In this document: positions 15,462 through 24,040 of the stretch, piece after piece
How the letters are laid out: the number at the start of each line of letters is the position of its first letter
Numbering within the stretch: the stretch's first letter is position 1
Origin: UBA7330 sp043554545
GTDB lineage: Bacteria > Bacteroidota > Bacteroidia > Cytophagales > Cyclobacteriaceae
Direction of reading: 5' to 3'
Length of the DNA stretch: 64,000 nucleotides
Assembly (NCBI GenBank): GCA_043554545.1
Contig: CP121337.1
Coordinates: forward strand, 1,984,001-2,048,000
Program-made: the position numbers and the translations under genes
The notes under the pieces: generated by a model
Databases searched by the model: none
What the model was told of the DNA's origin: nothing
What the model saw: the letters and a program-made list of their open reading frames with translations, nothing else

Positions 15462-18400
15462 ATGAGGCAAATCATTGCGTACTTCATCAAATACTCAGTT
15501 GCTGTCAACATCTTAATGATCGCTGTTGTGGTTTTTGGCTTTATTGGGATGTCAAAAATGAAGTCATCTTTCTTTCCACTAACGGATTCGAAGATCATTA
15601 ACATCTCTGTAACCTACCCGGGAGCATCACCCTTTGAAATAGAACAAGGAATAATACTTAAATTGGAAGACAATCTAAAGGGAATTGTCGGGATAGACCG
15701 CGTGATCTCTACAAGCAAAGAAAACGCTGGTTTGGTTAGCGTAGAAATTGAGAAGGGTCAGGACATTGACCTCATGATTCAGGAAGTGAAAAATGCCGTT
15801 GATCGGGTACCCTCCTTCCCTACCGGAATGGAACCAATCGTGGTGAGTGATCAGGAAAGCATCCGGTCAACGATTTCGTTTGCCTTGAGTGGAGAAAATG
15901 TAGCGTTAAAGACACTAAAAGGAATCGCCAGGGGAATTGAAAATGATTTGAGAGCTATGGAAGGCATTTCTCAGGTAGCATTATCTGGATTTCCTGATGA
16001 AGAAATAGAAATAGCAGTAAGAGAAAAAGACTTGCTTGCCTATAATCTTTCATTCGATGAAGTAGCCAATGCGGTATCAAGAGAAAACATCATCACTACT
16101 GGTGGAAATATCAAGACGAACACAGAAGAATACCTGATACGTGCTAATGGAAGATCCTACATTGCGCGTGAACTTGACTTTCTTGTGGTAAGAGCAGGTT
16201 TAGATGGAAATGTGATCAGACTCCGGGATGTTGCAAATGTGCGTGATCGCTTTTCTGAAACTCCAAATGCCAGCTATTATAATGGGGAAGCCTCGGTAAA
16301 TATCACCATCAGCAATACCAATGATGAAGATCTAATTTCAACAGCAGCTAAGGTTCGTGACTACATTACTGAATTTAATCAGCAGTACCCTGATCTTGAT
16401 CTTAATGTGGTTAGTGATTCCTCTGTTACATTAAATCAAAGAACCATACTTCTGATTGAAAATGCAACCATCGGAATTGTTTTGGTACTTGTATTTCTCT
16501 CTTTATTCTTAAATACCAGACTTGCATTTTGGGTTGCCCTCGGCCTACCTATAGCCTTCCTCGGAATGTTCATCTTTGCTTCAAGTGTAGGCATTACCAT
16601 CAATGTACTATCCTTGTTTGCTATGATCATTGTGATTGGCATTTTAGTGGATGATGGTATTGTCATAGCTGAAAATATCTATCATCATTATGAGAAAGGT
16701 AAAGGGCGAGTGCAAGCAGCAATTGATGGTACAATGGAAGTAATTCCTCCCATTGTCTCAGCTATTCTAACTACACTGCTTGCCTTTGGCACTTTCCTCT
16801 TCTTAGATGGAAGGATTGGAGATTTTTTTGGTGAGGTTTCTTTGGTTGTGATTTTAACCCTGACACTTTCATTAATTGAGGCCCTCATCATACTTCCTGC
16901 ACACATTGCACATTCAAAAGCGCTATTGAAAAGAGATGACAAAAAGAAAAAGAGAGGAATTGCCTTGATTTTCGCAAAGCTTAGACAATTCAATAAGATT
17001 GGAGATAAGATCATTGAAATACTGAGAGATAAACTCTACGCCAAAGTATTAAGATTCAGTTTACGCAATCGATTTTTAACATTGGCCATTGCCTTTTCCT
17101 TACTCATATTAACTGTGGGGTCTATTGGCGGTGGCGTTATCAGAACTACCTTTTTCCCTCAGATTGCCAGCGATTTGGTGAGTATTAACCTAAAAATGCC
17201 AGAAGGAACCAACGTTGCCATTACTGATTCGATCTTAACGGTGATAGAAGCTAAAGCCTGGGAAACCAGCAAAGAATTTACTGAACGTCAAACTGGAAAT
17301 ACGCCGGTGGTAGAAAATATCATTAAGAGTATAGGTCCGGGATCAGCCAACGGTTCCTTAGCCATCAACCTTTTACCTGGTGAGTTACGTGATTTCCCTT
17401 CAACAGATATTGGAAATGCCATTCGTGAAAAAATGGGACCTGTCTATGGTGTAGAATCATTGACTTATGGAGGTGGTAGAAATTTTGGAGGTAGTCCAAT
17501 TTCTATTTCACTACTAGGCAGCGACACAGATGAGCTGAAAGCTGCAAAAACGGAACTGAAACAAAAGATGGAAAATAATGCCCTTCTCAAAGACATTACC
17601 GACAATGATCCGCAGGGTATCAAAGAAATCAACATCAAATTAAAGGACAAGGCATTTCTTCTTGGCTTAAATACACAAGGGGTAATGAGTCAGGTTCGAA
17701 ATGGATTCTTTGGGTTTCAGGCACAGCGCTTCCAGCGCGGACAAGATGAGATCAAAGTATGGGTACGTTATGATGAGGAAAACCGCTCTAGCATAAATAG
17801 GTTGGACGAAATGAAGATTTCAACTCCAGACGGTTCACTTATTCCTTTCCAGGAAATAGCCACTTACACCATTGCTCGAGGTCAAATTTCGATCAATCAC
17901 CTGGATGGAAGACGTGAAGTTCAGATACTTGCAGACTTATCAGATCCCACTGAAAGTGCACCGGACATATTGAATGATTTAAGAGATAATGTCATTCCTG
18001 ACATTCTAGATAAATACCCTTCTGTAACACCAATATTCGATGGTCAAAAACGTGAACAGAATAAATTGGTAAATTCAGCAAATACGGTAATTCCGATTAT
18101 CATTTTCCTTATATACCTGACCATTGCTTTTACCTTTAGATCATATGATCAGCCACTATTACTGTTATTCCTTATTCCGCTTAGCCTGGTGGGCGTTGCA
18201 TGGGGCCATTGGATTCATGGCTTTCCGATAAATATCCTTTCCTGGTTAGGAATTATCGCATTAATTGGAATCATGGTTAATGATGGATTGGTTCTAATAG
18301 GTAAGTTCAACAGCTACCTAAAAGAGGGAATGCCTTATGATACCGCGCTATTCGAAGCATCAAAATCCAGGTTCAGAGCTATTTTCTTAACCTCTTTAAC

Positions 18401-18650
18401 AACGATTGCTGGTCTGGCACCATTGATTTTTGAAACAAGCAGACAAGCACAATTTTTAATACCTATGGCAATCTCAATTGCCTATGGGATTGGTATCGCA
18501 ACGATACTCACCCTCAATATTCTTCCTGTATACCTTTCGCTAAGCAACTCATTTAAAGTACGAATGACATGGCTTGTATCTGGAGAAAAAGTGGCCCGTG
18601 AAAAGATGGAACCTGCGGTTATTGAATTACAAACTGAATTAAATGAATAA
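15462..18650 (+). CDS. RND-family inner-membrane efflux pump (AcrB/MexB-like)
   Basis: A 1062-residue proton-driven transporter with full RND topology: TM1 at about residues 10-28, a large periplasmic porter loop, TM2-6 with the GILVDDGIVIAENIYHH segment carrying the intramembrane Asp pair, a second periplasmic loop, and TM8-12 with GIIALIGIMVNDGLVLIGKF. The second half lacks a matching Asp pair, as usual. Length fits the family. It exports small molecules such as drugs, detergents or lipids with its adaptor and TolC-like partners; no substrate can be named. It overlaps the following gene by 8 bp. Confidence 0.95.
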   Translation: MRQIIAYFIKYSVAVNILMIAVVVFGFIGMSKMKSSFFPLTDSKIINISVTYPGASPFEIEQGIILKLEDNLKGIVGIDRVISTSKENAGLVSVEIEKGQDIDLMIQEVKNAVDRVPSFPTGMEPIVVSDQESIRSTISFALSGENVALKTLKGIARGIENDLRAMEGISQVALSGFPDEEIEIAVREKDLLAYNLSFDEVANAVSRENIITTGGNIKTNTEEYLIRANGRSYIARELDFLVVRAGLDGNVIRLRDVANVRDRFSETPNASYYNGEASVNITISNTNDEDLISTAAKVRDYITEFNQQYPDLDLNVVSDSSVTLNQRTILLIENATIGIVLVLVFLSLFLNTRLAFWVALGLPIAFLGMFIFASSVGITINVLSLFAMIIVIGILVDDGIVIAENIYHHYEKGKGRVQAAIDGTMEVIPPIVSAILTTLLAFGTFLFLDGRIGDFFGEVSLVVILTLTLSLIEALIILPAHIAHSKALLKRDDKKKKRGIALIFAKLRQFNKIGDKIIEILRDKLYAKVLRFSLRNRFLTLAIAFSLLILTVGSIGGGVIRTTFFPQIASDLVSINLKMPEGTNVAITDSILTVIEAKAWETSKEFTERQTGNTPVVENIIKSIGPGSANGSLAINLLPGELRDFPSTDIGNAIREKMGPVYGVESLTYGGGRNFGGSPISISLLGSDTDELKAAKTELKQKMENNALLKDITDNDPQGIKEINIKLKDKAFLLGLNTQGVMSQVRNGFFGFQAQRFQRGQDEIKVWVRYDEENRSSINRLDEMKISTPDGSLIPFQEIATYTIARGQISINHLDGRREVQILADLSDPTESAPDILNDLRDNVIPDILDKYPSVTPIFDGQKREQNKLVNSANTVIPIIIFLIYLTIAFTFRSYDQPLLLLFLIPLSLVGVAWGHWIHGFPINILSWLGIIALIGIMVNDGLVLIGKFNSYLKEGMPYDTALFEASKSRFRAIFLTSLTTIAGLAPLIFETSRQAQFLIPMAISIAYGIGIATILTLNILPVYLSLSNSFKVRMTWLVSGEKVAREKMEPAVIELQTELNE

Positions 18651-19962
18651 GAGAACGATCTACTTCATCGCAGTATTTTCATATGCTGCAATGCACTCCT
18701 ATGGCCAGGGATTACTGGATAAGCAAGAGGCCATAGCACTGGCAATAGAATCAAACTTTGATATCATAAGATCAAACCAATCAATTTTGATTCAGGAGAA
18801 CAATCAAAGTATTTTTAACTCAGGCTATTTACCAACTGTAAATGGTACTGCCAATATTAACTACAATACTGACAACGTTACCGCTACCTTTCAGGATGGA
18901 TCGGAACGTTCTCTGAATGGAGCAAATTCTGATAGCAGGTCTGCTGGACTGAATGTCAATTGGGTCCTTTTTGATGGCTTTAACAGGACATTCTCTATCA
19001 AGCAAAACCAAGCCAATTACTCCGTTAGCCAGTTAAATGCACGTGCTACCTTGGAAGTTGTCCTCCTTGACTTATTCAATTCTTACTATGAGGTTGCAAG
19101 GACTCAAAAAACGGTAAAAAGCTTGCAATCAACATTGAATATATCCAAAGACAGGTTGAAGAGGGCATCCTATGGTTTTGACTACGGCCAGAATTCAAGA
19201 CTCGACATTACCAATGCCCAGGTAGATGTAAATACAGATAGCATCAACCTGCTTAATGCAAAACAAAGCCTCGCAAATGCACACCGAAATCTTAATTTCT
19301 TGCTCGCAAGAGACGCCAACATTTCCTTTGAAGTAGACACAACGATCTCCTTCACCACACTACAGGAAAAAGAAGGCTTTCGGTCTAAATTATTAAGTAA
19401 CAATACGCAAATATTATTGTCTGAAGCAGGATTAACAGTCAGTGACTATAATACACGCATAAACAAGGGCAGATACTTACCAACAGTCTCGCTAGATGGT
19501 AACTATAATTATAGACTTGGCAATAACAATAGTGCTTCCTTTCTGGCTGCCAGTATAAGTACGGGAATCTCTTATGGAGCTACTTTGCAGTGGAACTTGT
19601 TTGATGGGGGTGCAACAAGAACGGCCGTTCAAAATGCAAGGATCAATCAGGTTATTGAGGAAACTAACCTTAGAGAAGCTAAACAACAAGCTGTACTGAG
19701 TTTTGAAAATGCGTGGTCTGATTTTCAAAACAGACTTTTTGTTGTAAACGCACAACAAAGTAATCTGGAAGCTAATAAAGATAACTTCGAAAGAACTTCT
19801 GAGAAATTTCGATTAGGACAGGTAACCTCGCTGGATTTTCGTACGGCACAACAGAATCTACTCCAGGCAGAGATCAATTTGATTGAGGCCAGATACAATG
19901 CTAAACTTGCGGAGCTAACAATCTTTCAGTTAGTTGGAGACATTCAAGAAGCAAACTTCTAA
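18643..19962 (+). CDS. TolC-family outer-membrane channel
   Basis: A 439-residue outer-membrane factor. A signal peptide ends near residue 21 (HSYGQG). Two related halves follow, each with long helical stretches and beta segments: NVNWVLFDGFNR in the first repeat and LQWNLFDGGATR in the second, the typical TolC beta-barrel signatures. It trimerises to form the exit duct for the RND pump. It overlaps the pump gene by 8 bp (ATGAATAA), showing translational coupling. Stop at 19962 is followed by convergent genes with no clear hairpin. Confidence 0.93.
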   Translation: MNKRTIYFIAVFSYAAMHSYGQGLLDKQEAIALAIESNFDIIRSNQSILIQENNQSIFNSGYLPTVNGTANINYNTDNVTATFQDGSERSLNGANSDSRSAGLNVNWVLFDGFNRTFSIKQNQANYSVSQLNARATLEVVLLDLFNSYYEVARTQKTVKSLQSTLNISKDRLKRASYGFDYGQNSRLDITNAQVDVNTDSINLLNAKQSLANAHRNLNFLLARDANISFEVDTTISFTTLQEKEGFRSKLLSNNTQILLSEAGLTVSDYNTRINKGRYLPTVSLDGNYNYRLGNNNSASFLAASISTGISYGATLQWNLFDGGATRTAVQNARINQVIEETNLREAKQQAVLSFENAWSDFQNRLFVVNAQQSNLEANKDNFERTSEKFRLGQVTSLDFRTAQQNLLQAEINLIEARYNAKLAELTIFQLVGDIQEANF

Positions 19963-19990
19963 CAGAGATAGGCACTTTTAATAGATTTCT

Positions 19991-20373
19991 TCAATTAAAC
20001 CTTCTGGTTAGTCCATCCAAAAACAAAGATTTACCATTGTGTTTAAAATTCAGGGTTTTGGCTTTCTTTTTAGCTTTTACATAAGGAGAATCATAACGCT
20101 CATAATGTGTATTGATAACCTTTCCATTGACTAAGAAATTGGCCTGATAGGTTAGCTCATACTTTATATCATTTGATTGATATTGCAGTTTTAAAGACTC
20201 AATATTGAATTCCACTGAATTCTGACGAATACGTTGAGTAAACGATTCAAAAGATCCATCTTCCCTAAGTGATCCGGCTTCGGTAATCCAATAAGTCTGC
20301 TTGCCAGGCTGTTGCCAGGTAATATCCCGCTAAATAGCAGGATATATATAATTAGATAACGATTAAATTCCAC
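19991..20373 (-). pseudogene. Frameshifted small exported protein next to the IS element
   Basis: Two minus-strand frames join into one plausible protein of about 125 residues. From a GTG at 20373 the first reads a hydrophobic leader FNRYLIIYILLFSG. At a G3 run (CCC at 20326-20328 on plus) the frame changes, and the second continues DITWQQPGKQTYWITEAGS through YELTYQANFLVNGKVI to the TGA at 19991. One extra G would restore a single frame. The adjacent IS3-family insertion begins only about 40 bp upstream of the GTG, so the original promoter or start may also be lost. Family not recognised. A sequencing error in the G run is the main alternative. Confidence 0.5.
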
Positions 20374-20411
20374 GTGCTGGCGTGTATTTGAATGATTTAA
20401 AACGGTTCTTA

Positions 20412-20424
20412 ATATAATACTCCC
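20412..20424 (+). repeat. Left terminal inverted repeat of the IS3-family element
   Basis: The 13 bases match perfectly in inverse orientation to 21658-21670. Weaker inverted similarity continues about 25 bp inward. Confidence 0.75.
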
Positions 20425-20480
20425 TGAAAATCGGACCATTGGTATAGTTAAAAAAGAAACAATTAAATTAACTATGACCT

Positions 20481-20771
20481 ATGAGACAAACAAGACGAAA
20501 ATTCACTGCTGAATTTAAAGCCAGAGTAGCTCTGGAAGCCATCAAAGAACAGCAAACTTTATCAGAAATTTCAAAACGTTTTGAAGTTAGTCCAGTGATG
20601 ATATCACGTTGGAAGAAGGAATTCTTGAGTAATATGTCCAGTGCTTTTGGAGGAGACAAATCATCCAGTGAAGAGCCAACTGTGGATATTGAAAAGCTGT
20701 ATTCCCAAATCGGGCAATTGAAAGTGGAGAATGATTTCTTAAAAAAAAGCTTGAAGAAAACCGGACTATGA
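20481..20771 (+). CDS. IS3-family transposase OrfA (helix-turn-helix)
   Basis: A 96-residue protein. An N-terminal helix-turn-helix of the IS3 OrfA type (RRKFTAEFKARVALEAIKE, then SEISKRFEVSPVMISRWKKEF) binds the element's ends, and a C-terminal leucine-zipper-like helix (IEKLYSQIGQLKVENDFLKKSL) supports multimerisation. The stop overlaps the orfB start as ATGA, and an A8G run near 20742-20750 offers a -1 slippery site for making the OrfAB fusion, as is usual in IS3. Confidence 0.9.
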   Translation: MRQTRRKFTAEFKARVALEAIKEQQTLSEISKRFEVSPVMISRWKKEFLSNMSSAFGGDKSSSEEPTVDIEKLYSQIGQLKVENDFLKKSLKKTGL

Positions 20772-21607
20772 ACGAACGGGTACAACTCATTTCTGGAAGG
20801 TCTGGAAAGCTATCGATCCGCAAACAATGTGAAGTTTTGAAGATTCACAGAAGTTGACTTTACTACAGGCCACTGGGTGAGAAACCAGAAAACCTTAAGA
20901 TCATGCGGATCATGGATGAACATGCACATAAACATCCAGCTGAGGGCGTAATGTCGATGTATTATATGCTTAGAGGAAAAGGCTATAATGTCAACCCGAA
21001 AAGGATCAGAAGACTTTTACGGAAAATGGGACATATGGCTATCTATCCCAGGAAAATGCTCAGTATCCTTGGCCATAAGGATTATGTACGTCCTTACCTG
21101 CTCAGGAATCTGGATATCAATCGTTCCAACCAGGCATGGAGTATAGACATAACCTATATTCCTATGGCAAAGGGGTTTATGTACTGCACAGCGATCATGG
21201 ACATATACAGTCGTAAGATCGTGGGTTGGGGAATATCTAATTCCCTGGAAGCCAAATGGTGCATTGGTGTTCTTCAGGAGGCAATCCTCACTCATGGAAA
21301 GCCGGAGATCATCAACTCGGATCAGGGCTCACAATTCACTTCAGCAATCTGGACCACAACACTCGATGAATTGGATGTCCGAATTTCAATGGACGGCAAA
21401 GGAAGAGCTATTGACAATCGGTGGATCGAAAGATTCTGGAGAACATTAAAGCATAAGCACGTCTACCTTAATCCACCTGAAGATGGTATGGAACTATATA
21501 AAAGTGTAGACTACTATATTGGCTATTACAATGATGAGAAAGTTCATCATAGCTTGAAAGAAACACCCTCAAATCGGTATAAACGATCTATGCAAAATGC
21601 AGCCTGA
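20768..21607 (+). pseudogene. IS3-family transposase OrfB (DDE integrase core), interrupted by TGA
   Basis: Read from the ATG at 20768 the frame gives MNERVQLISG and KIHRS, then a TGA at 20855-20857, then LYYRPLGEKPENLKIMRIMDEH and an intact rve integrase. Asp residues lie in SIDITYIPM and NSDQGSQF, and the catalytic Glu lies in IDNRWIERFWRTLK. Related transposases have an ordinary residue at the stop position (R-S-x-L-Y-Y). Translation restarting at the ATG at 20903 would lose the N-terminal HTH part. Either a nonsense mutation or a base-call error explains the stop. Confidence 0.85.
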
Positions 21608-21657
21608 TTTGAAGGAAAATATTAACTTAGCAAACTTGCCTTTTGGTCCTAATAATG

Positions 21658-21670
21658 GGGAGTATTATAT
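21658..21670 (-). repeat. Right terminal inverted repeat of the IS3-family element
   Basis: Perfect 13-base inverse match to 20412-20424, located about 50 bp past the orfB stop. Confidence 0.75.
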
Positions 21671-21814
21671 AAGTTATCAAATATAACTCATTTACGCTAT
21701 TTGGGAACAATCATTGAAAGATTATACTTCATATAATCGGGAAAGAGTAACATATCCCAATAATTCTATTAAATCATTAATGGATAGGATGAGATACAGG
21801 TTTGAATATATGAA

Positions 21815-22435
21815 TTACTCTTCTGAAGATTCTGATTTTTTTGAAGTATCAGAAATTCTATATCCAACCCCTAAGCCAAATAAGTCTATGGTTTGGAATA
21901 TTTCATGAGATTTCAATCCTAGAATCTGTCCAATACTATACTGAACCCTTAAATTCCACTTTTCATGAAATTCCCATTTCACTCCAAGCCCGATTTGAGA
22001 GTTAACTGAAACTTCATTTGTTCTATTATATGAGCTTAACTCTTTTGGGTAGTCAAAAATTAAACCTGTATTATTAAAAATAAATGGTTTGAATTTACCT
22101 GTCAAAAAGTCAAAATCTCCATAGATATTTAATCTATGGTAAGTTTTAAAATTCTGTGGAGTTAGATCAACCGCAGTCAAGTGAGGATAAATTATTCCTC
22201 TATTAAATGAATATCCAATGCCTAGGTTTAGTCTTTCTTTAAATTGCTTATTAACTATTAAAGAATATCTCTTTTCATTTAATACTTTCCTTCCAGCTCC
22301 AAAACCATCATATAACGTTTCACTCTGGTTATAAATTTCATAGTTTAAATTAATAGATATTTGCCCCTTAACATTCAAAAATGTTAAGAGACAAATAAAA
22401 ATTATTCCTAATTTCGTTTTATAGTATCTTGACAT
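21815..22435 (-). CDS. Predicted outer-membrane beta-barrel protein
   Basis: A 206-residue protein with a signal peptide (about residues 1-24, cut after NVKGQ) and then alternating amphipathic strands rich in aromatic residues (LNLGIGYSFN, HRLNIYGDFDF, IGLGVKWEF, LFGLGVGYRI), typical of a small outer-membrane beta-barrel. The last 12 residues are a charged serine/glutamate tail, unlike the terminal Phe common in barrels. It overlaps the upstream lipoprotein gene by 28 bp, so the two are translationally coupled. The pair is AT-rich compared with the neighbouring RND operon. Function unknown. Confidence 0.65.
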   Translation of the reverse strand: MSRYYKTKLGIIFICLLTFLNVKGQISINLNYEIYNQSETLYDGFGAGRKVLNEKRYSLIVNKQFKERLNLGIGYSFNRGIIYPHLTAVDLTPQNFKTYHRLNIYGDFDFLTGKFKPFIFNNTGLIFDYPKELSSYNRTNEVSVNSQIGLGVKWEFHEKWNLRVQYSIGQILGLKSHEIFQTIDLFGLGVGYRISDTSKKSESSEE

Positions 22436-23907
22436 TTTGCTCCGATATTATACATTGATACGCCGGCATACAAAACCGGATTAGCTAATGGAAAAGGGAT
22501 ATTATTGTAGCCGATATAATCTGAATTTTTATAGTAATAGATTTTTCTTCCAGCAACATAATTATCTATCATAATTATATCTCCATTTTTAAAACTTCCA
22601 TATAATTCACCAGTTTTAGTTCCACTATAATATATCTCTATTTTGTCACTTTGACCTTTCATATGTAAATAATTTGTCATGTCAAACCAACCTCCACCAA
22701 CTCCGGCATAATTTATGCCGAATCTGATTTCATCATCAGCTGAATCAATTACATATTCAATTTTTTTATCATTTATGTTATTAGCTGATAAGCCACCAGC
22801 ATACCAGGAACTACTTGAACCGGAAGTCTTTTCAATATCATTACCTGTAATTGAGATATTAGCAGTATTTGTCCAATTAATATTTACAGGAGTATCTTCA
22901 TATCCAAATGAAACCTCTGTGCGGATTATTGCATCAGCATAGCTGCAGAAAAATGCTTGAGTAAATTTAAGTTGATTTAAATCACTGTAGGAAACACTCC
23001 AAATAGTGTTTCCTTGCCTTTCTGCGACGTCCCAAATCCTGTAGTCATATCCACAAAAACCTGTATATGCTTCGAGTAGGACCCTCATCCTTCTCGTGGA
23101 CCAATTTACTAGATCAAAGGATTCAGCACGTTCAGAAAAATCATAATCTTCTAAATCAGTCACGTATGTAAATCCTTTGTAATATTCTGGAGTGGTTGTT
23201 GAATTATAATCAGTATATGAAAAATTGCTAAAAGCTTCAAAATGATCACCTCCAAAATTGGGGTCGTCAAATAAATGAACACTGCAATCTCCTGGATCCC
23301 ATAATGGCCAATAATTTATCCTTGAGCTAGTATTATTAATCAAAATTGTATCGTTCTCCATTTCAATTATCTCTCCAAACAAGCCTACTTCCTTTACCAC
23401 CTGCTTTACAATAACAGGATCTTCTTTTTTAATAGTCTGTTCCGGAACGTATAACCCATTTATATAGTGTGGAGGAATTACAACTTCCTCCTGTCTATTT
23501 GATGTAGTTTGATTCTTCAGGTTCTCTTTAATTGCTTGATCATTGACCATATCAAAATTCATTCTATTATCAATTCTAAATAGATCGAATTTCTTAAAAA
23601 CCTCAAGCGAAGAATAATAATGAACTAATTCATCATTTGCAGGATGATGCTCAACTTCAATATTTTCGTGTATTTCAGCAAAGTAGTCATAATTGATTTT
23701 AGATATATCATCCTTAAAAATCACTGAGTCTCCATCTGTGATATAGGTTACAGGATAATGTTGCCCATCATAGTAATATCCTCCATCATTGTATTTGGCA
23801 TTTGTTTCATGAATCTCGCTGGGGGAATTATCTGGGTCAGGAATATTAGTCTCATGACATCCAGATATCAAAATCAACGTTAGTAACGGAAATAAATTTT
23901 TACACAT
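22408..23907 (-). CDS. Lipoprotein with beta/gamma-crystallin-like segment
   Basis: A 499-residue predicted lipoprotein with lipobox LISGC (Cys17). The N-terminal 190 residues are acidic and of unknown fold. Around residues 207-225, SVHLFDDPNFGGDHFEAF matches the beta/gamma-crystallin or I36-inhibitor type strand (Y/F-x-D-x-x-F-x-G). The C-terminal region is beta-rich with Trp, Gly and Tyr residues, as in surface adhesin domains. Its stop lies inside the start of the beta-barrel gene, so the two probably act together at the outer membrane. AT-rich and next to an IS element, so acquisition by transfer is possible. Confidence 0.6.
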   Translation of the reverse strand: MCKNLFPLLTLILISGCHETNIPDPDNSPSEIHETNAKYNDGGYYYDGQHYPVTYITDGDSVIFKDDISKINYDYFAEIHENIEVEHHPANDELVHYYSSLEVFKKFDLFRIDNRMNFDMVNDQAIKENLKNQTTSNRQEEVVIPPHYINGLYVPEQTIKKEDPVIVKQVVKEVGLFGEIIEMENDTILINNTSSRINYWPLWDPGDCSVHLFDDPNFGGDHFEAFSNFSYTDYNSTTTPEYYKGFTYVTDLEDYDFSERAESFDLVNWSTRRMRVLLEAYTGFCGYDYRIWDVAERQGNTIWSVSYSDLNQLKFTQAFFCSYADAIIRTEVSFGYEDTPVNINWTNTANISITGNDIEKTSGSSSSWYAGGLSANNINDKKIEYVIDSADDEIRFGINYAGVGGGWFDMTNYLHMKGQSDKIEIYYSGTKTGELYGSFKNGDIIMIDNYVAGRKIYYYKNSDYIGYNNIPFPLANPVLYAGVSMYNIGAKCQDTIKRN

Positions 23908-23937
23908 AGCTTATTAAATTAGGTTCTAAAATTATTC

Positions 23938-23945
23938 CAAATTTA
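23938..23945 (-). promoter_or_regulatory. -7 box candidate for the lipoprotein/beta-barrel pair
   Basis: Minus-strand TAAATTTG matches TANNTTTG, 31 bp upstream of the start codon at 23907. No convincing -33 element. Confidence 0.35.
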
Positions 23946-24040
23946 CTTAAATATTTCAAATAACTCTATAACACTAAGCTTAAAGTATTATACATTTGAA
24001 AAGTATAAAAGTCGGAAGTAACTACAGGTATTTTTAGATA

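Larger units (their letters stand above)
20412..21670 (+). mobile_element. IS3-family insertion sequence, orfB interrupted
   Basis: About 1.25 kb containing orfA (HTH) and orfB (DDE integrase) in overlapping frames. It is bounded by inverted ends: ATATAATACTCCC at 20412-20424 and its reverse complement at 21658-21670, with further imperfect matching inward (GGACCA on both sides). A tata next to each end may be the target duplication, but the ends are themselves AT-rich, so the exact boundary is ambiguous by a few bases. The internal TGA in orfB (20855-20857) suggests this copy cannot make transposase unless the stop is suppressed. Confidence 0.88.

Noticed and set aside
20191..20439. 82-codon minus-strand frame as a separate gene
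   Set aside because: Its first part starts inside the IS end and its second part is out-of-frame reading of the pseudogene at 19991-20373; only the leader segment fits a real protein.
215..20857. TGA recoding (selenocysteine or a changed code) to explain internal TGA codons
   Set aside because: Only two such TGAs were noticed, both in decayed or mobile genes; another broken gene has TAA and frameshifts. No selenocysteine-type context is seen, and many genes end at TGA or TAA normally.
21714..21908. 64-codon plus-strand frame downstream of the IS
   Set aside because: It is opposite to the end of the beta-barrel gene and has no protein-like features.
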